Origin: Herbaspirillum sp. alder98
Lineage (GTDB): Bacteria > Pseudomonadota > Gammaproteobacteria > Burkholderiales > Burkholderiaceae_D
Assembly (NCBI RefSeq): GCF_020179755.1
Contig: NZ_JAIUCY010000002.1
Span: 310,001-374,000, forward strand
Direction: 5' to 3'
DNA: 64,000 nucleotides
This document shows positions 20,223 to 28,287 of the stretch, piece by piece. The notes under the pieces are model-generated. The model searched no databases. It had not been told where the DNA came from and saw only the letters and a program-made list of their open reading frames with translations. The position numbers and the translations under genes were made by a program. Numbering within the stretch: position 1 is the first letter of the stretch; every line of letters starts with the position of its first letter.

Positions 20223-21479
20223 TCAGTGCTTGCGGGGTTGCCGGGCGCGGCGCTTCTTCCACCAGACCACGATCCCGGTGACCGACAGCATGGTAATGAC
20301 CAGGCCCATGCAGGTGATGAAGATGCGCCAGGGCAGGCCGAACACATGGCCCATGTGCAGGGCGCCGATCCAGTTGCTGAAGCTGTTGCCAGAGAGATCG
20401 CCGGTGGGCAGCCAATGCCCCCGCAATTGACCGCTGCGGGCATCGATCAGGATGCCGGTATTGCCGACATTGCTGCGCAGGTCGGCTGAACTGTGCACCA
20501 TGTAACCGTACAGGCCGCGCCTGCGGTCGAAGCTCAACCGTTCTTCGAAGTCGATGCGAAGACCGCGTTCGGCGGCAAAGGCCTGCATCGCACGGCGCGC
20601 GGCGGCGTGGGCCTCGGGCCAGCTCATGGGGGGAGCGGCCAGCGGCTCGCGCAGCGGCGGTTGGGCGCGCCAGCTGTTGTCGAACGGCAGCAGGCGCGTC
20701 ATCACCGGCTGGTAGATCTGGTCGCGCAGGTTGAACATCACGCTGGACCACGCAAACAGCAGCAGGATCAACCAGCACCACAGGCCGAAGGCCCGATGCA
20801 GGTCGAGGTTGACGCGGTACACGCCGGCCTGCCATTTGACCATCCAGGCCGGTTTCCACTTGCTCCAGAACGGTCGTCCGCGCGGCCAGGTCAGGTAGGC
20901 CCCGACGAAGCAATCGAGGGTCCACAGGACCGAGACAATGCCCATCAGCAAGGCGCCCGGCACGCGTGGCAAGGCCATCGAATGATGCACGTTGAACATG
21001 AACGGCATGAAGTCTTCGGGTCGCAGGCTGATCTTTTCGCGGTCGCGCACGCCTTGCACCGCTCCGGTGTACGGATTGACCAGGATCTCGTTGTAACCCA
21101 GCTTGAACGGACGCCCGGTGGCCGGATCGGTGGCCGGGTCGGCCATGAACGACAGCGTGCGTCCCGGTTGCGGATGCAGCATCAACTGGCTGATGCGCAC
21201 CTTGGGGCCCAGCGCCTGCTCGACCCGTTCCCGCATCGTATAGGGATCGAGCATGGCGTCGGCCGCCTGTCCGGGGGCCGGCTGGGCCACGTGCAGGTGC
21301 GGCGCCAGCCAGACCTCGATCTCATCCTCGAAGGCCAGCAGGGTGCCGGTCAGGCTGGCCACGATCAGGAAGAACGCGATCGCCAGACCGGTCCAGCGAT
21401 GCAGCAGGACAAAGGTCTGGCGGGTCGGGTGCCACAGTTTCCAGGCGCGCCGGGGGCGCGCCTCGGTGGTCGTTACCAT
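20223..21479 (-). CDS. PepSY-associated TM domain protein, probable siderophore-iron reductase
   Basis: The 418-residue inner-membrane protein has an N-terminal TM segment (LHRWTGLAIAFFLIVASLTG, about 27-46), a periplasmic PepSY-like region, and further TM segments near 195-215, 245-268 and 385-408. It ends in a basic tail (WWKKRRARQPRKH). Histidines in or near the helices (LHRWTG, NVHHSMALP, LDLHRAFG, ALHMGH) fit heme-binding membrane reductases of the PiuB/FoxB type, which release iron from siderophores. Its ATG overlaps the end of the TonB receptor gene by 7 bp, so it is probably last in a four-gene operon: acyltransferase, monooxygenase, receptor, PepSY protein. The reductase role is inferred from family and context. 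Confidence 0.85.
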   Translation of the reverse strand: MVTTTEARPRRAWKLWHPTRQTFVLLHRWTGLAIAFFLIVASLTGTLLAFEDEIEVWLAPHLHVAQPAPGQAADAMLDPYTMRERVEQALGPKVRISQLMLHPQPGRTLSFMADPATDPATGRPFKLGYNEILVNPYTGAVQGVRDREKISLRPEDFMPFMFNVHHSMALPRVPGALLMGIVSVLWTLDCFVGAYLTWPRGRPFWSKWKPAWMVKWQAGVYRVNLDLHRAFGLWCWLILLLFAWSSVMFNLRDQIYQPVMTRLLPFDNSWRAQPPLREPLAAPPMSWPEAHAAARRAMQAFAAERGLRIDFEERLSFDRRRGLYGYMVHSSADLRSNVGNTGILIDARSGQLRGHWLPTGDLSGNSFSNWIGALHMGHVFGLPWRIFITCMGLVITMLSVTGIVVWWKKRRARQPRKH

Positions 21480-23695
21480 CGTGTCGTCAGCGTCACCAGG
21501 CCGGTACGGCGCGTGCCGTATTCACACAACTCGGCGCAGTACGCATAGACGCGGTCGGTCACGTTGTTGAGCTTCAGTGCCAGTTCGAAATTACGCCAGT
21601 CGTTGGAGAAACGGCCGAGGTCGAAACGGGCGCCGAAGTCGAGCAATGTCACGCTCGGCGTCTCGAAGGTATTGAGCGCATTGCCATAGGCACGACCGAT
21701 ATAGCGCACCCCGGTCGACACCCGGGTGCCGGCCAGTGAGCCTTGCTGGAAGGCATATTCGGCCAGCACGCCGGCGTTATGCTTGGACGCGCCTGGCAGC
21801 GCCTTGCCCAGCGTGCTGGAGGCGGCGGTGGTGCCAGACGAGGTGTTGCTGGTGACCTTGGCGTTGGTGTAGCTGTAGCTCGAAGTCAGGTTGATGCCAT
21901 TGTCCAGCGAGAACTTGCCTTCCAGTTCCACGCCCTTCGAGCGTGCTGCACCGGTTTGCTGGACGAAGTTGGCGCGGGCCAGGTCGGCGGTGGTGACGTT
22001 CTGGCGACGCAGGTCGAACACGGCCAGCGTGAAGAGCGCATTGGTGCCCACCGGTACGTACTTGATCCCGGCTTCATATTGCTTGGCGCGCTCGGGCTTG
22101 GCCATGCCGGCGCCGAAGACATTGCCGGTGGTCGGCGTAAATGATTCCGAATAGCTGGCGTAGGGCGAGAAGCCGCCGTCGAGTTCATGCACCAGGCCCA
22201 GATTGCGGCTGTTGGCGGTGTCGCTGCGCTTGGAGAAGGTATTGGCCGCGTAGTTGGTCACCTTCTGCTGCGACGAATCGCGGCGGATGCCGGCCGATAC
22301 GATCCAGCGCTGGCCGATCTTGACCTGATCCTGCAGGTAGAAGCCGAGCTGGTCATCCACCGTCTTGGTGTTGTAGTTGTCGGCCACCGCCGGCAGATTG
22401 CCGTAGCTGGTGGTGTAGATGTTGGACAACACGTAACCCGCCAGCGTGTTCGGGCTCAGGTAGCCGCTGACGGTGCCGGCGGTATGGTGGTAATCCACGC
22501 CGAAGAGCACCTTGTGCTTCAGCAGGCCGGTGTTGAAATCGGCCTGGAACTGGTTGTCGGTGGTGAAGGTATCCGACAGGGTATGCAGCCGCCAGCGTTG
22601 CAATGCCGCAGTGGCGGTCTGGGTCGCCGGGAAGAAGGCGGCGAAGCGCAGGTTATTGCGCGAGGCATTGTATTTGGTGTAGCGCAGGTTCTGGCGGAAG
22701 GTCAGTACATCGTTGAACTGGTGCGAGAACGCCGAGCTGATCGCCGAGTTTTCGTAGATTTCATTATTGTCCTGGGCGCGGCCCAGCACGGTGCCGGTGG
22801 GGAGCTGGCCGTTGGCGTTGGCCGTGACCGTGCCGTTGGGCGGCAACAGGTTGTTGGCCAGGCCTTCGCTGCGCTGGTATTCGAGGCGACCGGTCCACTC
22901 GGTGCGGTCCGACGGCCGCCAGGTGATCGACGGCGCGAAGAAGCTCCGATTGTCGACCGTGTCATCAACCTGAGTCTGGGCGTCACGCACCAGACCGGTG
23001 ACGCGGTAGGACCAGACGCCGGCATCATCGATGGCGCCGCCGAAGTCACCGGCGATCTGCTTGCGGCTGAAGCCGCCGACCTGCACCTGGATTTCTCGCA
23101 CCGGGGTGGTGGTAGGGCGCTTGGAGACTACGTTGATCAGGCCGCCTGGCGAATTCTGCCCGAACAGCACCGATGCCGGGCCGTGCAGCAGTTCGATGCG
23201 TTCCAGGCCATAGGGCTCCGGCGCATAGCGGCTGTAGCTGGCGTTGGACGAGGTCAGCATGCCGTCGCGATAGAACGAACCGCCGTTGTTGAGCGCGAAG
23301 CCGCGCAGCAGCGCGCCGGTATCGACGATCGAGAAGGCGCCGGTCGACACCTGCACGCCGCTGGTATAGGCCAATGCTTCGGATACGGTACGGGCCTGCT
23401 GGGTCGCGATCTGGTCCGCCGTCACCACCGAGATCGAATTGGGGGTCTCGGTGATCGGGGTATCGGTCTTGGTGGCGGTGGCGCTGCGCTTGGCCACGAA
23501 GCCGTGCACCGGACCGTTGGCTTTTTCCTCGCCGGTGGCGGTGACCGTCACTTCAGGCAGGTTCTGGCCCGCGGCGCTGGTTTGCGCATGGCTGCTGGCC
23601 GAGATCGACATGCCCAGCAGCGCGCACTGGAGCGAACTGACCAGGATGCGTTGCCGTGAAGGAAAGGGAACATTGATCGCTGTTTTTCTCGTCAT
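21473..23695 (-). CDS. TonB-dependent siderophore receptor (first)
   Basis: A 740-residue outer-membrane receptor. I chose the ATG at 23695 because it gives a normal signal peptide (start MTRKTAINVPFPSRQR, cleavage after SSHAQ) instead of a long meaningless upstream extension. The plug follows (LPEVTVTATG, then DTPITETPNSISVVT, GPASVLFGQNSPGGLINVVSKRP), then a 22-strand barrel ending in a Cys pair (YCAELCEYGTRRTG) and a terminal TRW, as in FhuA-like ferric-siderophore receptors. There is no N-terminal STN signalling domain, so it is a plain transporter and not a sigma/anti-sigma transducer. It lies 38 bp after the ornithine monooxygenase gene in the same operon and is the likely uptake receptor for the peptide made here. 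Confidence 0.93.
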   Translation of the reverse strand: MTRKTAINVPFPSRQRILVSSLQCALLGMSISASSHAQTSAAGQNLPEVTVTATGEEKANGPVHGFVAKRSATATKTDTPITETPNSISVVTADQIATQQARTVSEALAYTSGVQVSTGAFSIVDTGALLRGFALNNGGSFYRDGMLTSSNASYSRYAPEPYGLERIELLHGPASVLFGQNSPGGLINVVSKRPTTTPVREIQVQVGGFSRKQIAGDFGGAIDDAGVWSYRVTGLVRDAQTQVDDTVDNRSFFAPSITWRPSDRTEWTGRLEYQRSEGLANNLLPPNGTVTANANGQLPTGTVLGRAQDNNEIYENSAISSAFSHQFNDVLTFRQNLRYTKYNASRNNLRFAAFFPATQTATAALQRWRLHTLSDTFTTDNQFQADFNTGLLKHKVLFGVDYHHTAGTVSGYLSPNTLAGYVLSNIYTTSYGNLPAVADNYNTKTVDDQLGFYLQDQVKIGQRWIVSAGIRRDSSQQKVTNYAANTFSKRSDTANSRNLGLVHELDGGFSPYASYSESFTPTTGNVFGAGMAKPERAKQYEAGIKYVPVGTNALFTLAVFDLRRQNVTTADLARANFVQQTGAARSKGVELEGKFSLDNGINLTSSYSYTNAKVTSNTSSGTTAASSTLGKALPGASKHNAGVLAEYAFQQGSLAGTRVSTGVRYIGRAYGNALNTFETPSVTLLDFGARFDLGRFSNDWRNFELALKLNNVTDRVYAYCAELCEYGTRRTGLVTLTTRW

Positions 23696-23733
23696 GATGT
23701 TAAAAGTGCTCTTCGGATTAGTGTTGTTGTTGA

Positions 23734-25056
23734 TTAATTCCGGAAGGCAGCCTGACGCTGCATCTCCCCCGTTTGGTGCTGATGTAAAGCTGAAAAAGCC
23801 TGGGTCGGCGCCATGCTTCTGGCCAGCGCGTCCCGGATCTCGTTGGTACGAATGGCGGTGATCGACAGCAAGGTGTCGCTCAGGCCGTGCGAGGCCTCGC
23901 AACTGCCCTGCAGGAAGATGGCCGGCCTGAACTGGGGCGTGCTGACCAGGCGGTAATGGCGATCGACCCGCATGTCGGGCAGATAAGGCTTGAGTTCCTT
24001 GAGCAGCTCGTGGTGCTGTTGCCGCTGGTAGCCGGTAGCCAGCACCACGGCGTCGTAGGTCAGGTGCTTGACCTGCCCGTTCTCGAGGTCGTTCAGGGCC
24101 AGGTGGACACCGGACTGGTCGGCGTGCGCCTCGACCGTATCGTGGCGACGCAGGAAACGATGGCGCTCCACGCCACTGACCTTCTGCCGGTACAGCACCT
24201 CGAACATGCGTTCGATCAGCGCCATGTCGGGCGCCGCATAGTTGGTCTGCATGAATTCGTCGAGCAGCGCTGCACGGCTGTCTTCGGCGGTGTTGAACAC
24301 GTAATCGGTGTAGTCCGGATTGAAGATCTCGTTGACGAAGGGGCTGTCGTCGGAGGGCTTGATGGTGCGCGCGCGGGTAATGAAATCGACCGCGATCCCA
24401 GGGTGCCCGTCCAGTTCCAGGAAGATCTCGGTGGCACTCTGGCCGGCGCCGATGATGGCGATGCGGCGCGGCGCCTGCTGTCGGGCGAACGCCGTGCGGA
24501 ACGTGCTGGAGTGAAATACCCGGGGATCGCCCCGCAGGTGCTTCAGGCCATCGGGGATGTTGGGCACGCCGCCGATGCCGAGCACCAGGTTGCGGGTGAG
24601 GCTTTCACGGATGTCGTTATTGCCGTCGCGCGAGCGCACGCGCAGCAGCGACACTTCGCTGCCGCGCTTCTCCGGCAGCACCTCGATCACCTCTTCGGCG
24701 TAGTGGCACTGCGCCGCAAAGTGGCTGGCCGCCCAGGCCAGGTAGTCGTTGAATTCGAGCCGGCTCGGATAGAAGGTCTTGAGGTTGATGAAATCGGAAA
24801 GGCGCCGTTTCTGGTGCAGGTAATTGATGAAGGTGTAGGGGCTGGCCGGGTTGCGCAGCGTCGCCAGATCCTTCAGGAACGAGATCTGCATGTGCGTGCC
24901 GTCGAGCATCATGTCGCCGTGCCAGGCAAAGCCGGGTTGTTTTTCCAGGAACAGGGCGTTGAGCGGTTCGTTGCGAGCGGGTTGCTCCTGCAAGGCGATG
25001 GCGAGCGCCAGATTGGACGGGCCGAAGCCGACGCCGATAAGGTCATGGATCTTCAA
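23734..25056 (-). CDS. L-ornithine N5-monooxygenase
   Basis: The 440-residue flavoprotein hydroxylates the side-chain amine of ornithine, making the hydroxamate precursor used by the NRPS. The FAD motif is at the N-terminus (GVGFGPSNLALAIAL), followed by FAWHGDMMLDGTHMQISFLK typical of PvdA/IucD/SidA. The NADPH motif is GAGQSATEIF near 198, and ATGYQR lies near 335. The start is TTG, supported by a strong ribosome-binding site (AAGGAG, 6-base spacer). It lies 12 bp after the acyltransferase gene and just before the receptor. The A2 domain of the terminal NRPS is the likely consumer. Ornithine rather than lysine is inferred from that NRPS code. Confidence 0.93.
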   Translation of the reverse strand: MKIHDLIGVGFGPSNLALAIALQEQPARNEPLNALFLEKQPGFAWHGDMMLDGTHMQISFLKDLATLRNPASPYTFINYLHQKRRLSDFINLKTFYPSRLEFNDYLAWAASHFAAQCHYAEEVIEVLPEKRGSEVSLLRVRSRDGNNDIRESLTRNLVLGIGGVPNIPDGLKHLRGDPRVFHSSTFRTAFARQQAPRRIAIIGAGQSATEIFLELDGHPGIAVDFITRARTIKPSDDSPFVNEIFNPDYTDYVFNTAEDSRAALLDEFMQTNYAAPDMALIERMFEVLYRQKVSGVERHRFLRRHDTVEAHADQSGVHLALNDLENGQVKHLTYDAVVLATGYQRQQHHELLKELKPYLPDMRVDRHYRLVSTPQFRPAIFLQGSCEASHGLSDTLLSITAIRTNEIRDALARSMAPTQAFSALHQHQTGEMQRQAAFRN

Positions 25057-25068
25057 GACGATCTCCTT

Positions 25069-26136
25069 TCAGAGGGGAGAAGAGGAAAACGGATTGGCGT
25101 AAGCGCCCAGCTCGGTCTGGGGCTGCCACAGGCCCTGGCCGAAATAGCGTTCACGCGAGAGCATCACGAGCATGGCCCGCTTGTGCGGGAAGTCGAACTC
25201 CTTGAGCTTGGCGTAGCCGCTCTTGTCGAGATTGCGAATCTGCTTTTCGTGGTCGGCGCGGGGTTCGCCCACCACCACCTGGGTGCGGCAGTCATCGAGC
25301 AGCAGGTAGTGCGAAATCGTGGTCAGCCAGGCCACCGCGAACTGCTTGCCGCGGAATGCCTCTTCCCCCACCAGCACATGCCAGCCACGATCGAAGTCGC
25401 CACAATCGTAGAACGGCGCGATGCGGTTTTCCTTGGCCCAGTACACCTCGAAATAGGCAAAGGGCTGGTCATCGAAACTGGCGATGAGCGACGTCATGTG
25501 CGGGTCGGCGGCGATCGTCTCGAGATACTGGCGGTGCCTGGCGAGGTCGCCGGTCTCGTCCCAGAAGTGAGCCACCACCGGATCGTTCATCCAGCGGTTG
25601 AACATCGGCAGGTCTTCTTCCAGGCGCAGGCTGCGCAGCGTCAGGCGCTGCCCCAGCCATGGAATGTAGCGGGTGTAGACCAGGCCTTGCGGCTTGGGTG
25701 GACGCAGTGGATGGCGGCGCCCATCGCTCATCACCTGCTGCACCGGAAAAGCCTGTGCGCTGGCCTGCGGCAGCCAGCCGCCAGCGTGCTGCCACACCAG
25801 TTCGGCCAGCGCCACGAAGCGCGCGCCTTGCGGCACCAGCAAGCCGTTGCGGGCCATTGCCAAGGCATCCGCTGGCGCCAGATCGACCACGATGCGGCGA
25901 ACCTGCGGCGCATGCATCAGGATGCTTTGCAGCACCGCCAGCAGGTCTTCATAACTGATATGGTCGCCGGCACGGGGCGCGATGACCCAATCACCGTCGC
26001 GTCGCCATTGCCAGCGCGAGCGCTCCTGCCCCTGGGCATCGCTGATGGAAACCTGTTCTGCATGACAGCTTGCAAATAATGCCTCGCCGCGAACGCATAG
26101 CGGGATGGCATTGCCAACGGGTAATGGGTGATTCAA
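25069..26136 (-). CDS. N-hydroxy-amine acyltransferase (IucB/AlcB-like GNAT)
   Basis: A 355-residue protein with a variable N-terminal half and a GNAT domain of the siderophore acetyltransferase type at about 170-340: MFNRWMNDPVVAHFWDE, then FEVYWAKENRIAPFYD, GWHVLVGEE.FRGKQF, VVGEPRADHEKQIR and GYAKLKEFDFPHKRAML. This family acylates N-hydroxylysine or N-hydroxyornithine, completing the hydroxamate. I prefer the TTG at 26136 because it has a GGGAG ribosome-binding site in nearly the same context as the downstream monooxygenase gene. An in-frame ATG at 26172 would add 12 residues. It heads the - strand operon behind the Fur-like site at 26219. Acyl donor unknown. Confidence 0.88.
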   Translation of the reverse strand: MNHPLPVGNAIPLCVRGEALFASCHAEQVSISDAQGQERSRWQWRRDGDWVIAPRAGDHISYEDLLAVLQSILMHAPQVRRIVVDLAPADALAMARNGLLVPQGARFVALAELVWQHAGGWLPQASAQAFPVQQVMSDGRRHPLRPPKPQGLVYTRYIPWLGQRLTLRSLRLEEDLPMFNRWMNDPVVAHFWDETGDLARHRQYLETIAADPHMTSLIASFDDQPFAYFEVYWAKENRIAPFYDCGDFDRGWHVLVGEEAFRGKQFAVAWLTTISHYLLLDDCRTQVVVGEPRADHEKQIRNLDKSGYAKLKEFDFPHKRAMLVMLSRERYFGQGLWQPQTELGAYANPFSSSPL

Positions 26137-26218
26137 GACGACTCCCGCAAATGCATGAAGGATGGACAACATTGCGCCATGCCGGCCTGCAGCTATCGGC
26201 GCTCATTCTCTTTAGACG

Positions 26219-26238
26219 AATGAGAAGTATTTTTATTT
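26219..26238. promoter_or_regulatory. Fur-like site between acyltransferase and exporter genes
   Basis: AATGAGAAGTATTTTTATTT lies in the divergent intergenic region. It shares the pattern AATGARAAnTATTnnTATTT with the site before the second receptor (30504-30523). A 19-base window overlapping it matches the classical Fur consensus at about 11 of 19 positions. It is placed to repress both directions when iron is plentiful. Confidence 0.55.
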
Positions 26239-26388
26239 AAGTGGGATCGGTAAAATCGCTCGCAAAGTCATACCCAGCAAGGCATTGAGGCGAATCGAAC
26301 GGTTGTCCGCTATGCGAAGAGGGTTAAATGGCAGGGCCGCTGGATCGTCTGTAAAGAGAACACCTCCTTCGCTTGAACGGGCCACTGC

Positions 26389-28068
26389 ATGCTTAATTAT
26401 TTGATAAGACAATCCTGGCGCCTGCTGTTGCTGGCGGCCACCGCCAGCGTCACGCGTGGCATTTGCAGCGTGTTGACGGTGATCCAGATCAACGCCGCGT
26501 TGACCGCCGATAGCGCCAGCCGGGCGCACGCTGCCTGGTGGTTCGGTGGCACGGTCTTGCTGTTGATGGCCAGTCACATGCTGTCCAATATCTCGTTCGA
26601 GCGCCTGAACCAGCGCGCCCAGGCGGATATGCGGCGCTATATTTCGGCCAGGGTGATCGGCGCCGACTATCGGCATATCGAAAAGATCGGCACCGCCCGG
26701 ATCCAGTCGGCGCTGACCGAACACAGCGCCAAGGTGGCCGAGTTCTTTGTCGGCATGCCGGCCATCCTGACCAATTCGGTCGTGGTGATCGGTTGCCTGA
26801 TCTATATGGTGCTGCTGTCGTGGCAAGTGTTTCTGGTGGCCATCGCGGTGCTGGCGCTGGGCTCGCTGGGGTATCACCTGGCCCACCTGAAGGCGATTCG
26901 CTATCTTGAAAAGGCGGCCAGGGAGCAAGACGTGATGTTCGGCCACTTCCAGGCGATGACGGGCGGCGCCAAGGAATTGCGCCTGCATGCCCGGAAGCGC
27001 CAGTTGTTCGAACGCGATCTGCTGCATGTGGCCATCGAGAACGTGCGTCGCCTGCGTACCACGGGCATGTCGATCTTCACCGCCTCGGCCGGCTGGGGCA
27101 ATTTCCTTATTTTTGCCTTCATCGGCCTGGTGCTGTTCTTCCTGGTCAGCGACGCTCCGGCGCAGCGTCCGGTGATGAGTGGCTTCGCGCTGGTGTTCGT
27201 CTATATCGTCACCCCGCTCGAGGTGTTGCTGATGAACATCCCGCGCGCCAACCTGGCGCGGGTAGCCGCCGCACGCATCGATGCCGTGACGCAGGACATG
27301 GCCAGCAGCGAGCCAGCCGCGCCGGCCGACCAGCGCAGCCGGCTCGACAGCCTGTCGCTGCAGGGCGTGACGCACCGCTATTACCACGAGCGCAGCGATG
27401 GCCTGTTTCTGTTAGGCCCGATCCAGCTCGACTTCAAACCGGGCGAAGTGACTTTCCTGGTGGGCGGCAACGGCAGCGGCAAGACCACGCTGGCCAAATT
27501 GCTGGTCGGACTGTATGTGCCGCAGGAGGGCGCAATCGTCTGGAATGGACAGCCGGTGGCGGACGAATCGCGCGATGCCTATCGGCAACTGTTCTCGACC
27601 GTCTTCTCGGACTTCCACCTGTTCGACCGCCTGCTCGAAAACGACCGGCCCGACCTCGATGAGCAAGCCAACCGTCTGCTGGAGCGGCTGCAATTGCAGC
27701 ATGTGGTGCAGGTCAAGGATGGCGCATTCACCACGCGTTCGCTGTCGCAAGGCCAGCGCAAGCGCCTGGCGCTGGTGGTGGCGGCGCTCGAGGATCGGCC
27801 TTTCATGGTGTTTGACGAATGGGCGGCCGACCAGGATCCCCTGTTCAAGGATGTGTTCTACCGCGCGATCCTGCCGGAGCTCAAGGCGCAGGGCAAGACG
27901 GTGCTGGTGATCTCGCACGATGACCGCTATTTCGATGTGGCCGACGTCCTGCTGTCGCTGGAGAACGGGCAATTGACGACGCGGCGCTCGGGCCTGCCGG
28001 CCAACAACGACCAGCGCTACACCAGCGCCGCCGACGAAGTGCCGCTGGCAGCGCAAGTGGTGCATTGA
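26389..28068 (+). CDS. cyclic-peptide/siderophore ABC exporter, SyrD/PvdE type
   Basis: A 559-residue fused half-transporter. Six TM segments lie in residues 10-290 (for example the stretches near 140-168 and 232-255). The ATPase domain (about 315-540) has Walker A GGNGSGKTT, signature LSQGQRKRLAL (modified LSGGQ), Walker B MVFDEWAAD and the H-loop ISHD. The EWAADQDP stretch is characteristic of the PvdE/SyrD family, which moves peptide siderophores or their precursors to the periplasm. It is transcribed divergently from the siderophore operon across a region with a Fur-like site and is followed by a clean terminator. No clear ribosome-binding site precedes the ATG. Confidence 0.92.
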   Translation: MLNYLIRQSWRLLLLAATASVTRGICSVLTVIQINAALTADSASRAHAAWWFGGTVLLLMASHMLSNISFERLNQRAQADMRRYISARVIGADYRHIEKIGTARIQSALTEHSAKVAEFFVGMPAILTNSVVVIGCLIYMVLLSWQVFLVAIAVLALGSLGYHLAHLKAIRYLEKAAREQDVMFGHFQAMTGGAKELRLHARKRQLFERDLLHVAIENVRRLRTTGMSIFTASAGWGNFLIFAFIGLVLFFLVSDAPAQRPVMSGFALVFVYIVTPLEVLLMNIPRANLARVAAARIDAVTQDMASSEPAAPADQRSRLDSLSLQGVTHRYYHERSDGLFLLGPIQLDFKPGEVTFLVGGNGSGKTTLAKLLVGLYVPQEGAIVWNGQPVADESRDAYRQLFSTVFSDFHLFDRLLENDRPDLDEQANRLLERLQLQHVVQVKDGAFTTRSLSQGQRKRLALVVAALEDRPFMVFDEWAADQDPLFKDVFYRAILPELKAQGKTVLVISHDDRYFDVADVLLSLENGQLTTRRSGLPANNDQRYTSAADEVPLAAQVVH

Positions 28069-28235
28069 CAGCTTCGGTGGTGGGTCCGCACCGGCGATGG
28101 ATGAGAACGAACGGCATGCGCCGCGCTTCATGAACGGCTGCGCGTGCTCGCCTGGTCGGGTAGGGGGGTGGGGGAATAGATTGTCTGTGTTGCGAATGCG
28201 GATGGCGGCTTCCCGGTAGGGAAGCGCCCCAAAGC

Positions 28236-28264
28236 GGGCCTGGCATTGCCAGGCCCGTTTTACT
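28236..28264 (+). terminator. rho-independent terminator after the ABC exporter
   Basis: A 9-bp perfect stem GGGCCTGGC / GCCAGGCCC with an ATT loop is followed by GTTTTACTTT. It lies 168 bases past the exporter stop and just before the end of the opposing receptor gene. Confidence 0.85.
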
Positions 28265-28287
28265 TTAGCAGCAGGGCAAGGCCCCGC